A DNA stretch of 64,000 bases from Streptomyces typhae. Lineage in GTDB: Bacteria; Actinomycetota; Actinomycetes; Streptomycetales; Streptomycetaceae. The stretch covers positions 1 through 64,000 of the forward strand of contig NZ_WPNZ01000019.1 in assembly GCF_009755605.1 (NCBI RefSeq). The letters are read 5' to 3'. The translations under genes were made by a program, and so were the position numbers. The notes beneath the pieces were generated by a model that had not been told where the DNA came from, did not search any database, and was given only the letters and a program-made list of their open reading frames with translations. Numbering within the stretch: the first letter of the stretch is position 1; the number at the start of each line of letters is the position of its first letter. Below are positions 49,698 through 58,929 of the stretch, in pieces.

Positions 49698-51233
49698 TCA
49701 CTCACCGGCCTGTGCGTCGAAGGTGCTGCCCTCGTCCTGGTGGTAGGGCGTGCTCTGCCACCGCCCGGCGTCGAGCTTGCGGCTGGTGTCCCCGGCGACG
49801 AAGTTCCACGGTCCGCGGTAGACGTTGCCGTGCCAGCGGTTGCGCTGCTCGTGCGTGATCGCCTCGGCCACCCGCTTGCCCTTGTACGGCGACCAGTCCG
49901 GATAGGTGCCGTAGTTGGCGAGGACCGCCATGCGGCCGCACTCGTCCGTGCACTTGACGACCCTCGGGTCCAGGACGAAGCGGTTGTCGTGGATGTCCAC
50001 CCGCTGGGTCTTCCACCGGCAGTCGGAGTAGAGCGGAGCGGAGGCGATCGCGGGACGCTTGCAGCGGGCGGTGTCCCGCACCAGCAACGTGCAGTAGCCG
50101 GTGGAGGTGTTGGCCGGGCTGTTGCAGAACCGGTCGGCGTTCTCCCACAGGGTGATCCCGTTCCAGTTGTTCTCGAAGACGTTCCGGTAGATCTCGACCT
50201 TGTCCGTGCGGGCCCGGATCCGTGGCTCGCCGCCCGCCTCGGACACATAGACGGTCGCGTACGGGAAGTCGTCGCCCCGGTCGGCGTTCCTGCGGCCCTC
50301 GACCCAGTTGTTGCGCCGGATCGTGTTGTTCCGGACGATCGCGTTGTAACTGGTCTCGTACATCAGCGCGGCACCGTCGTTGGCTTCGATGACGTTCTTC
50401 TCGATGCGGAAGTCGTTGTTGTTGTTGTCCGCCCACAGCCCGGCCCCGCGGTTGTCGTGCACCCAGTTGCCGCGGACCTCGGCTCCGTTCACGGCCCAGA
50501 ACTTGACGCCTCCGGTGCAGCCGCAGCCCGGCCGCCGCCGCTCCCAGCCGTCGGTGTTGTTGCCCACGATCTCGTTGCGCTCGACGACCAGGTCCTTGAT
50601 GGAGTCCCCGGTCTTGTACGCGTTCATCCCGTACTGCCCGTTGTCGCGCAGGCAGTTGGAGCGGACCCGCTGCCGGGCACCGGCCATCAGACCGGCACCG
50701 GAGTTGTACTGGATCTTCGAGTGCTCGATCACCCATCCGTCGGCCATGTCGTGGTTGACCACGCCCTCGTTGTGCGGCGCGACGAATCGCTGCACGGTCA
50801 GATGGCGGATGGTGACGTCACGGGCGGTGCCGCTGAACGCGTACTGGTTGACCTTCCGGCCGTCGAGCACGGCGCCGGGCGCGCCGAGGTAGCGGTTCCC
50901 CTTCTTCGGCTCGACCTGGGCGTAGCGGTCGGGGTCGAGCCTGTGCTTGCCGGGGCGGAGCCAGAACGTGGTGTGCGGAGGGTTCTTCCTGGTCTTCGCG
51001 GCCAGGTCGCCGACCACCGCGGGGTCGACCGGCACCGCGCCCGCCGGTGCCTTCGCGGGCCCGGCGGCGGGCGCGGCGCACATCCGGGCCACGGAGGCGG
51101 CGGGCGCCCCGGACGAGGGCGTACCCGTCGACCCCGCCGGGGAGTCCGACGTGCCCGTACAGCCGGTCGCCGCCAGCAGGACCGCCGCCAGCGGTGCCGC
51201 CGGCAGGCCCCACCGCCGCCACTTGAATCCCAC
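49698..51233 (-). CDS. Right-handed parallel beta-helix lipoprotein
   Basis: A 511-residue exported protein. The signal peptide (basic MGFKWRRWG, hydrophobic core) ends in the lipobox AATGC with Cys25 as the probable lipidation site. A Ser/Thr/Pro-rich linker follows. From about residue 80 the repeating N-x-I/V pattern (VIEHSKIQYNS, VVERNEIVGNN, IEKNVIEAND, IVRNNTIRRNN) indicates pectate-lyase-like beta-helix coils. Such proteins bind, epimerise or cleave acidic polysaccharides. Next to a heparinase-family gene it probably processes the glycan at the cell surface. Confidence 0.87.
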   Translation of the reverse strand: MGFKWRRWGLPAAPLAAVLLAATGCTGTSDSPAGSTGTPSSGAPAASVARMCAAPAAGPAKAPAGAVPVDPAVVGDLAAKTRKNPPHTTFWLRPGKHRLDPDRYAQVEPKKGNRYLGAPGAVLDGRKVNQYAFSGTARDVTIRHLTVQRFVAPHNEGVVNHDMADGWVIEHSKIQYNSGAGLMAGARQRVRSNCLRDNGQYGMNAYKTGDSIKDLVVERNEIVGNNTDGWERRRPGCGCTGGVKFWAVNGAEVRGNWVHDNRGAGLWADNNNNDFRIEKNVIEANDGAALMYETSYNAIVRNNTIRRNNWVEGRRNADRGDDFPYATVYVSEAGGEPRIRARTDKVEIYRNVFENNWNGITLWENADRFCNSPANTSTGYCTLLVRDTARCKRPAIASAPLYSDCRWKTQRVDIHDNRFVLDPRVVKCTDECGRMAVLANYGTYPDWSPYKGKRVAEAITHEQRNRWHGNVYRGPWNFVAGDTSRKLDAGRWQSTPYHQDEGSTFDAQAGE

Positions 51234-51264
51234 GGGTTCTCCCCCCCTCTCCCTCTGGTGCTCT

Positions 51265-53241
51265 CTAGCCGCGGAACCCGAGTACGGTGGTGAACCCCTG
51301 TGCGCCGCCGGTGAATCCGGTGCCGACCAGCGTCGTGGTGGGTTCCTTGCGCCCGAAGCCGGGGGAGTACCAGCCGAGCGGCGGCCCCGTCTCGCCCCGG
51401 TGCGCCCGCCAGCTCAGCTCCCCGGGCAGGTCGAGCACCGCGGCGCGGTCCTCGCCGTCCCTGGCCCAGGTCAGCGCCGCCCGGTTCCCCGCCAGGTCCG
51501 CGGTGACGGTCGGCCCGAGGTGGAACGCCAGGCGCACGGCCCGGCGCGGGCCGCGCACCTCGTCGAGGACGCGCACCTCCCGGCTCGCGGCGACCAGCTC
51601 CACCTGGCGGCGGTGCACGGCGTCCTGATAGCCGTCGTGCTCGGCACGCCAGCAGGACGTCCCGCCGTCCGCCGCGCCGGTGGTGTCCGCGACCAGGACG
51701 CGGCTGCGGGCGTGCCGCGTCCACAGGAACGGCCCGCCGGAGACGGACTGGTCGGTGCCGTCGAGCTCCAGGGTGTTGTGGCCGAGGGTCGACCGGAAGT
51801 ACTGCCGCCACTCGGGCTCCCCGTGGTAGCAGAACGTCCCGGGGTCGGCGAGCACGTCGACCCCGTCGTGCCGCACCTCCACGGACAACGCGTCCGCGTG
51901 GGCGTGCGCGGCGATCGACAGGAAGCCGTGCGGGCCGCCGTCGCAGCGGCACCAGATCTCCCCGGGCCCGCGCAGGATGGTCATGCCCGCGTCGCCGAAG
52001 TGGGCGGGCCTGCTCGCCGGGCGGGACACCGCGGGCGCGGTGCCGTTCCTCCCGTACGGCCGGATCAGCGCGGCGAGCAGCGGGGTGCGCACATCGGTGC
52101 CGGTCGCCCGCGGCCACCAGGCGAGCCGCCCGAACACGGCGTCACCGGTGGCGAGGAGCGAGCCCCAGCGGTCGGTGCCCGCGCCGTCCACGACCAGACC
52201 GTGCCCGTCGTCCGCGTCCCCCTGGCGCGGCGGCCGCAGCCGGTTGTCGACCACGGCCGCGAGCGCGTCGCACATGCGCAGCAGCACGAGCCGGACGGAC
52301 GCGGGGACCGGGACCCGCGCGGCATCCGCCTCGGCCAGCGCGGCCAGACCGAGTTCGAGGACCAGTCCGTGGTACTCGGTGGCCAGCTCGCGGTTGAGGC
52401 CCGAACGGAAGGTGTTGTTCCGTAACTGCCGTTCCAGGGACCGCAGCGCGTCGGCCCGCCAGCGCCCCGAAGCGGGGAACCACCCGAACGCGCAGGCCGC
52501 GGCGAACTGCCCGGCGGCCTCGGCGACGACGTGGTTGTTCGCCGATGACCCCCGGCTGGGGAACGCGGCGAGCCAGCGCTGGTGGTGCCAGATCTGCGTC
52601 CGCGCCACCGGGTTGTCCTCGAAGAGCGAGGCCGCGCCCGGCCAGCCGTCGAGCAGACGGCGGATCCACACCCACGAAAGGAGACGGATGCCCAGCTCGA
52701 TGCCGCTGATCCAGTGCACGCCGCGCAGCGGCGGATTGGCCGCCCACCACGACCGCAGGTGCGCGGCCACACGCTCGGCGTACCGCTCGTCCCCGGTGAC
52801 CGCGTAGGCGGCGGCCAGCACGGTGAGGTACTGGTGCCGGGACGGCTCCCAGATCTGCTTGATGTCACCGACCGCACCCTCGTCGCGGTACGGCACGTCG
52901 AAGGCGTAGCCCGACGGGGCCCGGCGGCCGGTCTTCGGGTCGTACCACCAGTCCGGGTCCGCCAGGTCGTCGCGGTCGACGCCGAAGAACTCGGCGTGCC
53001 CCGCGAGGAGCCGGTCCGCCTGTGCGACGAGGCGCTTCGCGGCGTCCGGCGGCACCGCGGCGATCGTCCCGGCGGGCAGGACCGCGGTGAACCGGGTACC
53101 GGTCACGGCAGGGACGGCCGGTTGCGCCGTCCGCCACCGGCGCCTGCGCACCGTGTCGCCCACCCGGCCGCCGACCTCCCGCGGCCGCATCCTGGAGAGC
53201 CGCCGCAGGTACCAGCCCGCGCTCCCCGATCGCACGGTCAT
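51265..53241 (-). CDS. Heparinase II/III-family polysaccharide lyase
   Basis: A 658-residue protein with an N-terminal alpha/alpha toroid (W-rich, about residues 90-400) and a C-terminal heparinase II/III beta-sandwich (AHAHADALSVEVRHDG, then YFRSTLGHNTLELDG). These lyases cleave uronic-acid glycosidic bonds by beta-elimination; candidate catalytic residues include the His cluster in AAHAHAD. No clear signal peptide is visible. A TTA codon at codon 273 (52423-52425) makes it a candidate for bldA control. The ATG overlaps the bi-domain oxidoreductase stop by four bases. Confidence 0.9.
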   Translation of the reverse strand: MTVRSGSAGWYLRRLSRMRPREVGGRVGDTVRRRRWRTAQPAVPAVTGTRFTAVLPAGTIAAVPPDAAKRLVAQADRLLAGHAEFFGVDRDDLADPDWWYDPKTGRRAPSGYAFDVPYRDEGAVGDIKQIWEPSRHQYLTVLAAAYAVTGDERYAERVAAHLRSWWAANPPLRGVHWISGIELGIRLLSWVWIRRLLDGWPGAASLFEDNPVARTQIWHHQRWLAAFPSRGSSANNHVVAEAAGQFAAACAFGWFPASGRWRADALRSLERQLRNNTFRSGLNRELATEYHGLVLELGLAALAEADAARVPVPASVRLVLLRMCDALAAVVDNRLRPPRQGDADDGHGLVVDGAGTDRWGSLLATGDAVFGRLAWWPRATGTDVRTPLLAALIRPYGRNGTAPAVSRPASRPAHFGDAGMTILRGPGEIWCRCDGGPHGFLSIAAHAHADALSVEVRHDGVDVLADPGTFCYHGEPEWRQYFRSTLGHNTLELDGTDQSVSGGPFLWTRHARSRVLVADTTGAADGGTSCWRAEHDGYQDAVHRRQVELVAASREVRVLDEVRGPRRAVRLAFHLGPTVTADLAGNRAALTWARDGEDRAAVLDLPGELSWRAHRGETGPPLGWYSPGFGRKEPTTTLVGTGFTGGAQGFTTVLGFRG

Positions 53242-55448
53242 CGGGCCTCCGCCAGCGTCACCGGTACGCCCGAGGACAGGCCCGCCCGCACGGCGAGCGT
53301 GGCCGCCGTGGTGGCGGCGAGCGACCGCAGCGGCACCGGCATCGGACCGCCGGTCCGCACGGCCTTGACGAACGAGGCGAGCTCGGCGTTCTGCCCCTTG
53401 TCGCGGGCCTTGGGCAGCCGCGAGCTGACCCACCGCCTGCGGCCGACCCCGCCGTCCGCGAACACCGAGGCACGCACGAAGTCGTCGAGCCGCAGCACCT
53501 TGCCGTCCGCGACGAGGTCCAGGGTCTCCTTGGGGTAGGAGGCCGCGCCGGTGGTGACGTAGCTGATGGCCGCGGTGGACCCGTCCGGGTAGCGCAGCAC
53601 GACCTGGAGGTCCTCGTTGCCGGCCGGGGCGGTCGCGTACACCGACACCGGGTCGGCGCCGAGTAGCCAGCTCGCCGTGTCGATGAAGTGCCCGCCCTCG
53701 CCCGCGAACCGCGAGCCCTCGGTGCCCTGCTGGAGATACCAGCTGCCGTGCTGCAAGCGGCCCGCGTTGATCAGGTAGCGCAGGCTCGCCGGGCCCGTCC
53801 TGGCCCCGAACCGCTCCTTCGCCTCCTGGAGCAGCGGCGCGAACCGGCGGTTGAAGCCCACCTGAAGCCGGTCGTTGCCGGTCTCCGCCACCGTCGCGAG
53901 CACCCCCGCGAGCTCCTCCTCGGTGAGGGCCAGGGGCTTCTCCACGAACACGGCCTTGCCCGCTTCCAGCGCCTTGCGGGTCAGCTCGGCGTGCGAGCTG
54001 TGCCGGGTCACCACGAACACCGCGTCGACGGACTTGTCACCGAGGACGGCGTCGAGGTCGGTGGTGGCCTCCGCGAAACCGAACTTCCGCTTCGCGTTCG
54101 CCGCGGAGAGCGCCGTCGTCGTGACGACCGTCGACAGCTCCACGCCCTCGCGCCCGGCCAGGTGCGGAAGGAGCATCGACGTCGCGTAGTTCCCCGCGCC
54201 GACGAACGCGACGCGCACCGCGCCGGTGCGCCGGGCCGGTGCGGACGAGGTGCCGCCGCTCCGCACGGCGGGCACCGTCACCACCGGGGCCGCAGTCTCC
54301 GTGGCCTCCGCGGTCTCCTCGGTGTGCCCGGGGTACCGGAACAGCACCGCCACGGCCTTCAGGTCGCCGTCCTTCAGCCGCTGGTACGTCCCGACGGCGT
54401 CGTCGAAATCGGCGACGTGGGAGATCAGCGGCTCCACGTCGACCCGGCCGCGGGCGGCGAGGTCGAGGAAGCACGCCAGGTTGCGGCGCTCGGTCCAGCG
54501 CACATAGCCGATGGGGTAGTCGCGGCCCTGCAACTCGTACTCCGGGTCGTAGCGCCCGGGACCGTACGACCGCGAGAACCGGACGTCGAGCTCCTTCTCG
54601 TAGTACGCGTTCCACGGCAGGTCCAGGCGGCACTTGCCGATGTCGACGACCCGGCCGCGGTCCCGGCAGAGCCGGGCGGCCAGCTCGACGGGCTGATTGC
54701 TGCCGCCGCCCGCCGCCAGGTACACCTGGTCCACGCCGTGGCCGTCGGTGAGTGCGGCGACGGCGGTCTCCACGGCCGTGGATGAGGGATCACCGCAGGC
54801 CGCGGCGCCGAGCCGCTCCGCGAGCTCACAGCGCTTCGGGTCGGGGTCGGCGCCGACGACGCGGACGCCCGACGCGGCCAGGAGCTGCACCACCAGCTGC
54901 CCGATCAGGCCGAGGCCGATGACGAGGGCCACCTCGCCGAGCTGCGGCTCGCCCTGGCGGACGCCCTGCATCGCGATCGACCCGACGGTGCCGAAGGCCG
55001 CGTGCTGCGGCGCGAGGCCGTCCGGGACCGGGGCGTAGAGGTTCTTCGGCACCCAGTTCAGCTCGGCGTGCAGCGCGTGCTCGTTGCCCGCGCAGGCCAC
55101 GAGGTCCCCGGCCTTCACGTCGTCGATCCCGGCGCCGACCTGCTCGACCACCCCGCACAGCGAGTAGCCGAGCGGCGTGTAGGAGTCCAGCTTGCCCATC
55201 ACCTTGCGGTACGTCGCCGGAAGCCCGTTCGTGGCCACGCTCTGCGCGACCTTGGCCACCTGGTCGGGACGCGAACGGGCCTTGCCCACCATCGACATGC
55301 CGGCCTCGGAGACCTTCATCATCTCGGTCCCGGTGGATATCAGCGAGTAGGCGCTGCGCACCAGCACACCGCCGGGCTTGCAGCCCGGCACCGGCACGTC
55401 GAGCAGCGCCAGTTCGCCGCTCTTGTAGTTCTGTACGACCTGCTTCAC
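53238..55448 (-). CDS. Bi-domain oxidoreductase: zinc-alcohol-dehydrogenase-like plus Gfo/Idh/MocA
   Basis: A 736-residue fusion. The first half (to about 370) is a medium-chain dehydrogenase with the NAD(P) motif VIGLGLIGQLVVQLL, but the usual catalytic zinc ligands are not evident (the Cys position reads SLISTGTE). The second half (about 405-736) is a Gfo/Idh/MocA protein (VAFVGAGNYATSMLLPHL, VEKPLALT, GGHFIDTASWLLG). The pair recurs in surface-polysaccharide clusters beside heparinase-like and asparagine-synthase-like genes. It probably oxidises and reduces a sugar, perhaps with shared NAD. The start is GTG 55448, after an AGAGGAG site. Confidence 0.9.
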   Translation of the reverse strand: MKQVVQNYKSGELALLDVPVPGCKPGGVLVRSAYSLISTGTEMMKVSEAGMSMVGKARSRPDQVAKVAQSVATNGLPATYRKVMGKLDSYTPLGYSLCGVVEQVGAGIDDVKAGDLVACAGNEHALHAELNWVPKNLYAPVPDGLAPQHAAFGTVGSIAMQGVRQGEPQLGEVALVIGLGLIGQLVVQLLAASGVRVVGADPDPKRCELAERLGAAACGDPSSTAVETAVAALTDGHGVDQVYLAAGGGSNQPVELAARLCRDRGRVVDIGKCRLDLPWNAYYEKELDVRFSRSYGPGRYDPEYELQGRDYPIGYVRWTERRNLACFLDLAARGRVDVEPLISHVADFDDAVGTYQRLKDGDLKAVAVLFRYPGHTEETAEATETAAPVVTVPAVRSGGTSSAPARRTGAVRVAFVGAGNYATSMLLPHLAGREGVELSTVVTTTALSAANAKRKFGFAEATTDLDAVLGDKSVDAVFVVTRHSSHAELTRKALEAGKAVFVEKPLALTEEELAGVLATVAETGNDRLQVGFNRRFAPLLQEAKERFGARTGPASLRYLINAGRLQHGSWYLQQGTEGSRFAGEGGHFIDTASWLLGADPVSVYATAPAGNEDLQVVLRYPDGSTAAISYVTTGAASYPKETLDLVADGKVLRLDDFVRASVFADGGVGRRRWVSSRLPKARDKGQNAELASFVKAVRTGGPMPVPLRSLAATTAATLAVRAGLSSGVPVTLAEAR

Positions 55449-55467
55449 CCGAACTCCTCTGAATTTC

Positions 55468-57402
55468 CTAAGCCGTCAACCGAGTGCTCTGGCCGGACCC
55501 AGAGGTCGCGCCGCGATACCAGTACTCGAGAGTCAGTACGTGCCACAGATGCTTGGAGAAGTCCCGCTGCCCGGCGGCGTCCTCGGCGACCATGCGCGCG
55601 AGCGCGTCCCGGCGCAGCAGCCCGGAGCCGACGAGCACCCCGTCGTGCACCACCTCGCGCACCAGCGGCGCCAGATCCCGGCTCATCCAGGCCCGCAGCG
55701 GGGCGCTGAACAGGCCCTTGGGCCGGTACACGATCTCCCGGGGCAGGACCGAGACGGCCGCCTCCTTCAGGACGGCCTTCCCCTGCCGTCCGACGATCTT
55801 GCGGTCGCCGGGCACGGCGAACGCCGCCTCGACCACGTCGACGTCCACGTACGGCACCCGGACCTCGGTCGACGCGGCCATGCTCGACCGGTCGGTGTAC
55901 GCGAGGTTCAGGCCCGGCAGGAACATCCGGGCGTCGCCCAGGCACATGCGGTTGACGAAGTCGTCGAGGTCGTTGTCCTCGTAGACGTCCGCGTGCTCGG
56001 TCAGCACGTCCTCGACCGCCCCCGCCAGGTCCGGATCGACCAGGGCGAGCAGCTCGTCCTGGTCGTACATGGTGTAGCTGCGCCGGAACGCGGTCTCCTC
56101 CGGCAGCTCGGCGAAGGACAGGAACCGCTTCGCGAACCGCACCGACCGGTAGCCGCGGCGGGCCGTGGCGACCGGCAGCCGGTCCACGGCGCTCGACAGA
56201 CCGCGCCGCAGGGGCCGCGGTACGCGCTGGTAGCGCAGCGCGAGCAGGTTCGCCAGATGCTTGCGGTACCCGGCGAACAGCTCGTCGGCCCCCATCCCCG
56301 ACAGCATCACCTTCACCCCGGCCTCCCGGGCGGCCGAGCAGATCAGGAACGTGTTGATCGCCGCGGGGTCGCCGATCGGCTCGTCCAGGTGGTACGTCAT
56401 CTCCGGGAGCAGGTCGAGCACGTTCGGGGCGATCTCGATCTCGTGCAGATCGACGCCGAACCGCCCCGCGACCTGCCGGGCGTAGCGCAGGTCGTCGGGC
56501 ATCGCCTCGAACTTGGCGTCCTCGGCGCGGAACCCGATCGTGTACGCGGAGATCCCGGGCTGATGGCGGGCGGCGAGCGCGGTCAGATAGCTGGAGTCGA
56601 GACCGCCGGAGAGGAAGGTCGCCACGGGGACGTCGGACAGCATGTGCTGGCGCGTCGACTCCTCGACGACGGCGGCCAGGTCCGGCAGCGCACCGCTGCG
56701 GGCCCGCTCCCGGCCCGCGGCGGCGACGTCCTTCAGCCGCCAGTAACTGCCGCGCTCCTCCCGGCCGTCGGGCCGCAGCCGCAGCCAGCTCCCCGGCGGC
56801 AGCTTCTCCGCCTCGCGGAACGCGCAGCGCGAGTCCGGCACCCAGTAGTAGAGGAGCGAGGCCACGAGCGCCGCGTGGTCCACCTCCAGGGACCCGCCGG
56901 TCACCGCCGCGAGCGCCTTCAGCTCGGAGGCGAACACCAGGCCCGCGCCGCGCCGGAGCAGGAACAGCGGCTTGATGCCGAGCTGGTCGCGGGCGAGCAC
57001 CAGCTCACCCGTGCGCTCGTCGAAGACCGCGAACGCGAACATGCCGCGCAGCCGGGGCAGACAGTCCGTGCCCCAGCGCCGCCAGGCCTCCAGGAGCACC
57101 TCGGTGTCGGAGGTGCCGCGGAACCGCACCCCCGCCGCGACCAGCTCGGCACGCAGCGCGGGCGCGTTGTACAGCTCACCGTTGTACGTGAGGGCGAGGC
57201 CGTCCGAGACCATCGGCTGGGCGCCCGTCTCGGACAGGTCGATGATGGCGAGACGGCGGTGCCCGAGGTGCACCTCGCCGTCACCGGCGGGGTGACTGTA
57301 CCGGCCCGTCCCGTCCGGGCCCCGGTGGGCGAGGACGTCGGTGAGCCGGTCGGTCACCGCCTTTCCGTCCGGCCACCGGTAAGTGCCTGCGATGCCACAC
57401 AT
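55468..57402 (-). CDS. Asparagine-synthase-like glutamine amidotransferase
   Basis: A 644-residue class II amidotransferase. Cys2 (MCGIAGTYRW) is the glutaminase nucleophile, with LTYNGELYN typical of the glutaminase domain. The C-terminal synthetase domain has the pyrophosphate loop SGGLDSSYLTAL. Relatives in polysaccharide clusters, such as WbpS, amidate uronic acids, and the nearby sugar dehydrogenase suggests the same role here. The ATG at 57402 begins three bases from the upstream gene's stop. Confidence 0.92.
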   Translation of the reverse strand: MCGIAGTYRWPDGKAVTDRLTDVLAHRGPDGTGRYSHPAGDGEVHLGHRRLAIIDLSETGAQPMVSDGLALTYNGELYNAPALRAELVAAGVRFRGTSDTEVLLEAWRRWGTDCLPRLRGMFAFAVFDERTGELVLARDQLGIKPLFLLRRGAGLVFASELKALAAVTGGSLEVDHAALVASLLYYWVPDSRCAFREAEKLPPGSWLRLRPDGREERGSYWRLKDVAAAGRERARSGALPDLAAVVEESTRQHMLSDVPVATFLSGGLDSSYLTALAARHQPGISAYTIGFRAEDAKFEAMPDDLRYARQVAGRFGVDLHEIEIAPNVLDLLPEMTYHLDEPIGDPAAINTFLICSAAREAGVKVMLSGMGADELFAGYRKHLANLLALRYQRVPRPLRRGLSSAVDRLPVATARRGYRSVRFAKRFLSFAELPEETAFRRSYTMYDQDELLALVDPDLAGAVEDVLTEHADVYEDNDLDDFVNRMCLGDARMFLPGLNLAYTDRSSMAASTEVRVPYVDVDVVEAAFAVPGDRKIVGRQGKAVLKEAAVSVLPREIVYRPKGLFSAPLRAWMSRDLAPLVREVVHDGVLVGSGLLRRDALARMVAEDAAGQRDFSKHLWHVLTLEYWYRGATSGSGQSTRLTA

Positions 57403-57405
57403 GAT

Positions 57406-58929
57406 CTACCGCGCCTCCTGGTCGCTGTTCGGGACCCGTGCGGCAGGCACCGACGGTCGTTCCGTACGCGGCTGCCCCGTCCCGTTCTGCCGGGCCGGCC
57501 GCTTGAAGGGGCCGCGCAGCGCGGTGTGCAGACCGTCCCAGAGGGTGCCGTCGGTCCTGTCCCGCGGATCGGGATCGACAAGCACCACACCGATCACGGG
57601 AATGCCGAGGTCCGCGAGCTGCCGCGCCACCGTGTGCAGCCATGCGGTGCTGCCGTGCCCGGCCTGGACGACGAGCACGGTCTGGGTGCCGAGGAACCGC
57701 AGGTCCGTCCACGCCGTGCCGGGCGCCACCGAGCCGACGCCGAGGCGCCGCCCCTGTCGCGGCACGGACTCGGCCTGCTCACCGCTGACCACGTCCGGGT
57801 CTCCCGGCTCCTTGCGGAGGTTCGTGAGCTGCGGCCCCGGCAGCCCGTCGACGATCTCCACCGCGCCGTCCGCCGCCAGGGCCCTCGCGACGTCCAGGGC
57901 GATCGCACCCGCGCTGTGCGCACAGCCCAGTTCGAGGAGCGACACCGGTTCCGACGAGCCGCGCACGGCGCGGGCCAGTGTCGCCGTGACCCTGGTCCGT
58001 TCCGCCCGGACCCGCCGGCGCCGCCACGGCACGACCGGGCGGCGGGACACCCGGCCGAGCTCCCCGATGACCGAGGCCCCCAGATTCCCCGCGATCTCCC
58101 GGCGCAGCACGGGACGGTCCGCCACCACCGTGCCGACGGCGGCGAGCGCGAGCCCGAGGACGAGCCCGAGGACGAGCCCGATCACCGCGCCGGTGGCGGC
58201 GGCCCTGGGCAGGGAGTGCTGCACCGCGCGCGCCGCGTCCACGATCTGCGTCCCGGCGACGAGCTGGGGCGTGCCGACGCGCGCCTCCTCGGCCCGCTGG
58301 TCGAAGTCGGCGATCCGCGAGGTGAGTTCGGCCCGGCGGGAGAACAGCGACTCGATGCTCGCCGAGGACTTCGGGTCGCTGTCCGGCGACCGGTTCCCGA
58401 TCGACTTGTTGACCCGGACGAGTTCGTCCCGCATCCGGTCGCGCTGGTCGAGCAGGGCCTCGGCCTCGGCCTTCGCGGAGTCCCGCATCCGCCGCACATG
58501 GTCGGCGACGAACGCCTCGGCCAGCGCCCTGGCCCGCGCCACCGCTTGCGCGTCGGTGTCGGCCGTCACCTGGATCTGCAGCAGGTTGTTGGTCACACCG
58601 GTGCCCTGGTAGGTCCCCATGAAGTCCTCGGGCTTCTCGGAGGACTTCAGGGCTTCGAGGGCCTTGCCCGCGATCCGGGTGGTGCTGAGCAGCTCCACGT
58701 CGGTGCGGATGAGCGTGCCGGTGTCGTTCGGCTGGTCCGCCTTGTGCGCGACGAGGACCTTGGTCACCGCGGTCGGCGGGGGCGGCCGCAGGACCGCGAG
58801 GGCCGCGCCGACGAGGAACCCGACGAGCGCCAGGGACGTCCAGAGACGGCGGCGTCTGCGCACCGCCACAAGGAGTGCCCGCAGGTCCACCAGCGGAGCG
58901 CCCGCCGACGATTCCGTAGTCGTGCTCAT
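57406..58929 (-). CDS. Wzz-like chain-length protein with degenerate ATPase domain (1)
   Basis: A 507-residue polysaccharide co-polymerase-type protein. One membrane helix near residues 29-48 precedes an extracytoplasmic region with coiled-coil character (about 100-225), and a second helix follows near 245-270. The cytoplasmic C-terminus resembles a MinD-like BY-kinase fold (LLELGCAHSAGAIALDVARALA), but the P-loop Gly-Lys-Ser/Thr is missing, as are terminal tyrosines. It probably controls chain length or export without kinase activity. It is coupled to the next Wzz-like gene by a four-base overlap. Confidence 0.85.
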   Translation of the reverse strand: MSTTTESSAGAPLVDLRALLVAVRRRRRLWTSLALVGFLVGAALAVLRPPPPTAVTKVLVAHKADQPNDTGTLIRTDVELLSTTRIAGKALEALKSSEKPEDFMGTYQGTGVTNNLLQIQVTADTDAQAVARARALAEAFVADHVRRMRDSAKAEAEALLDQRDRMRDELVRVNKSIGNRSPDSDPKSSASIESLFSRRAELTSRIADFDQRAEEARVGTPQLVAGTQIVDAARAVQHSLPRAAATGAVIGLVLGLVLGLALAAVGTVVADRPVLRREIAGNLGASVIGELGRVSRRPVVPWRRRRVRAERTRVTATLARAVRGSSEPVSLLELGCAHSAGAIALDVARALAADGAVEIVDGLPGPQLTNLRKEPGDPDVVSGEQAESVPRQGRRLGVGSVAPGTAWTDLRFLGTQTVLVVQAGHGSTAWLHTVARQLADLGIPVIGVVLVDPDPRDRTDGTLWDGLHTALRGPFKRPARQNGTGQPRTERPSVPAARVPNSDQEAR

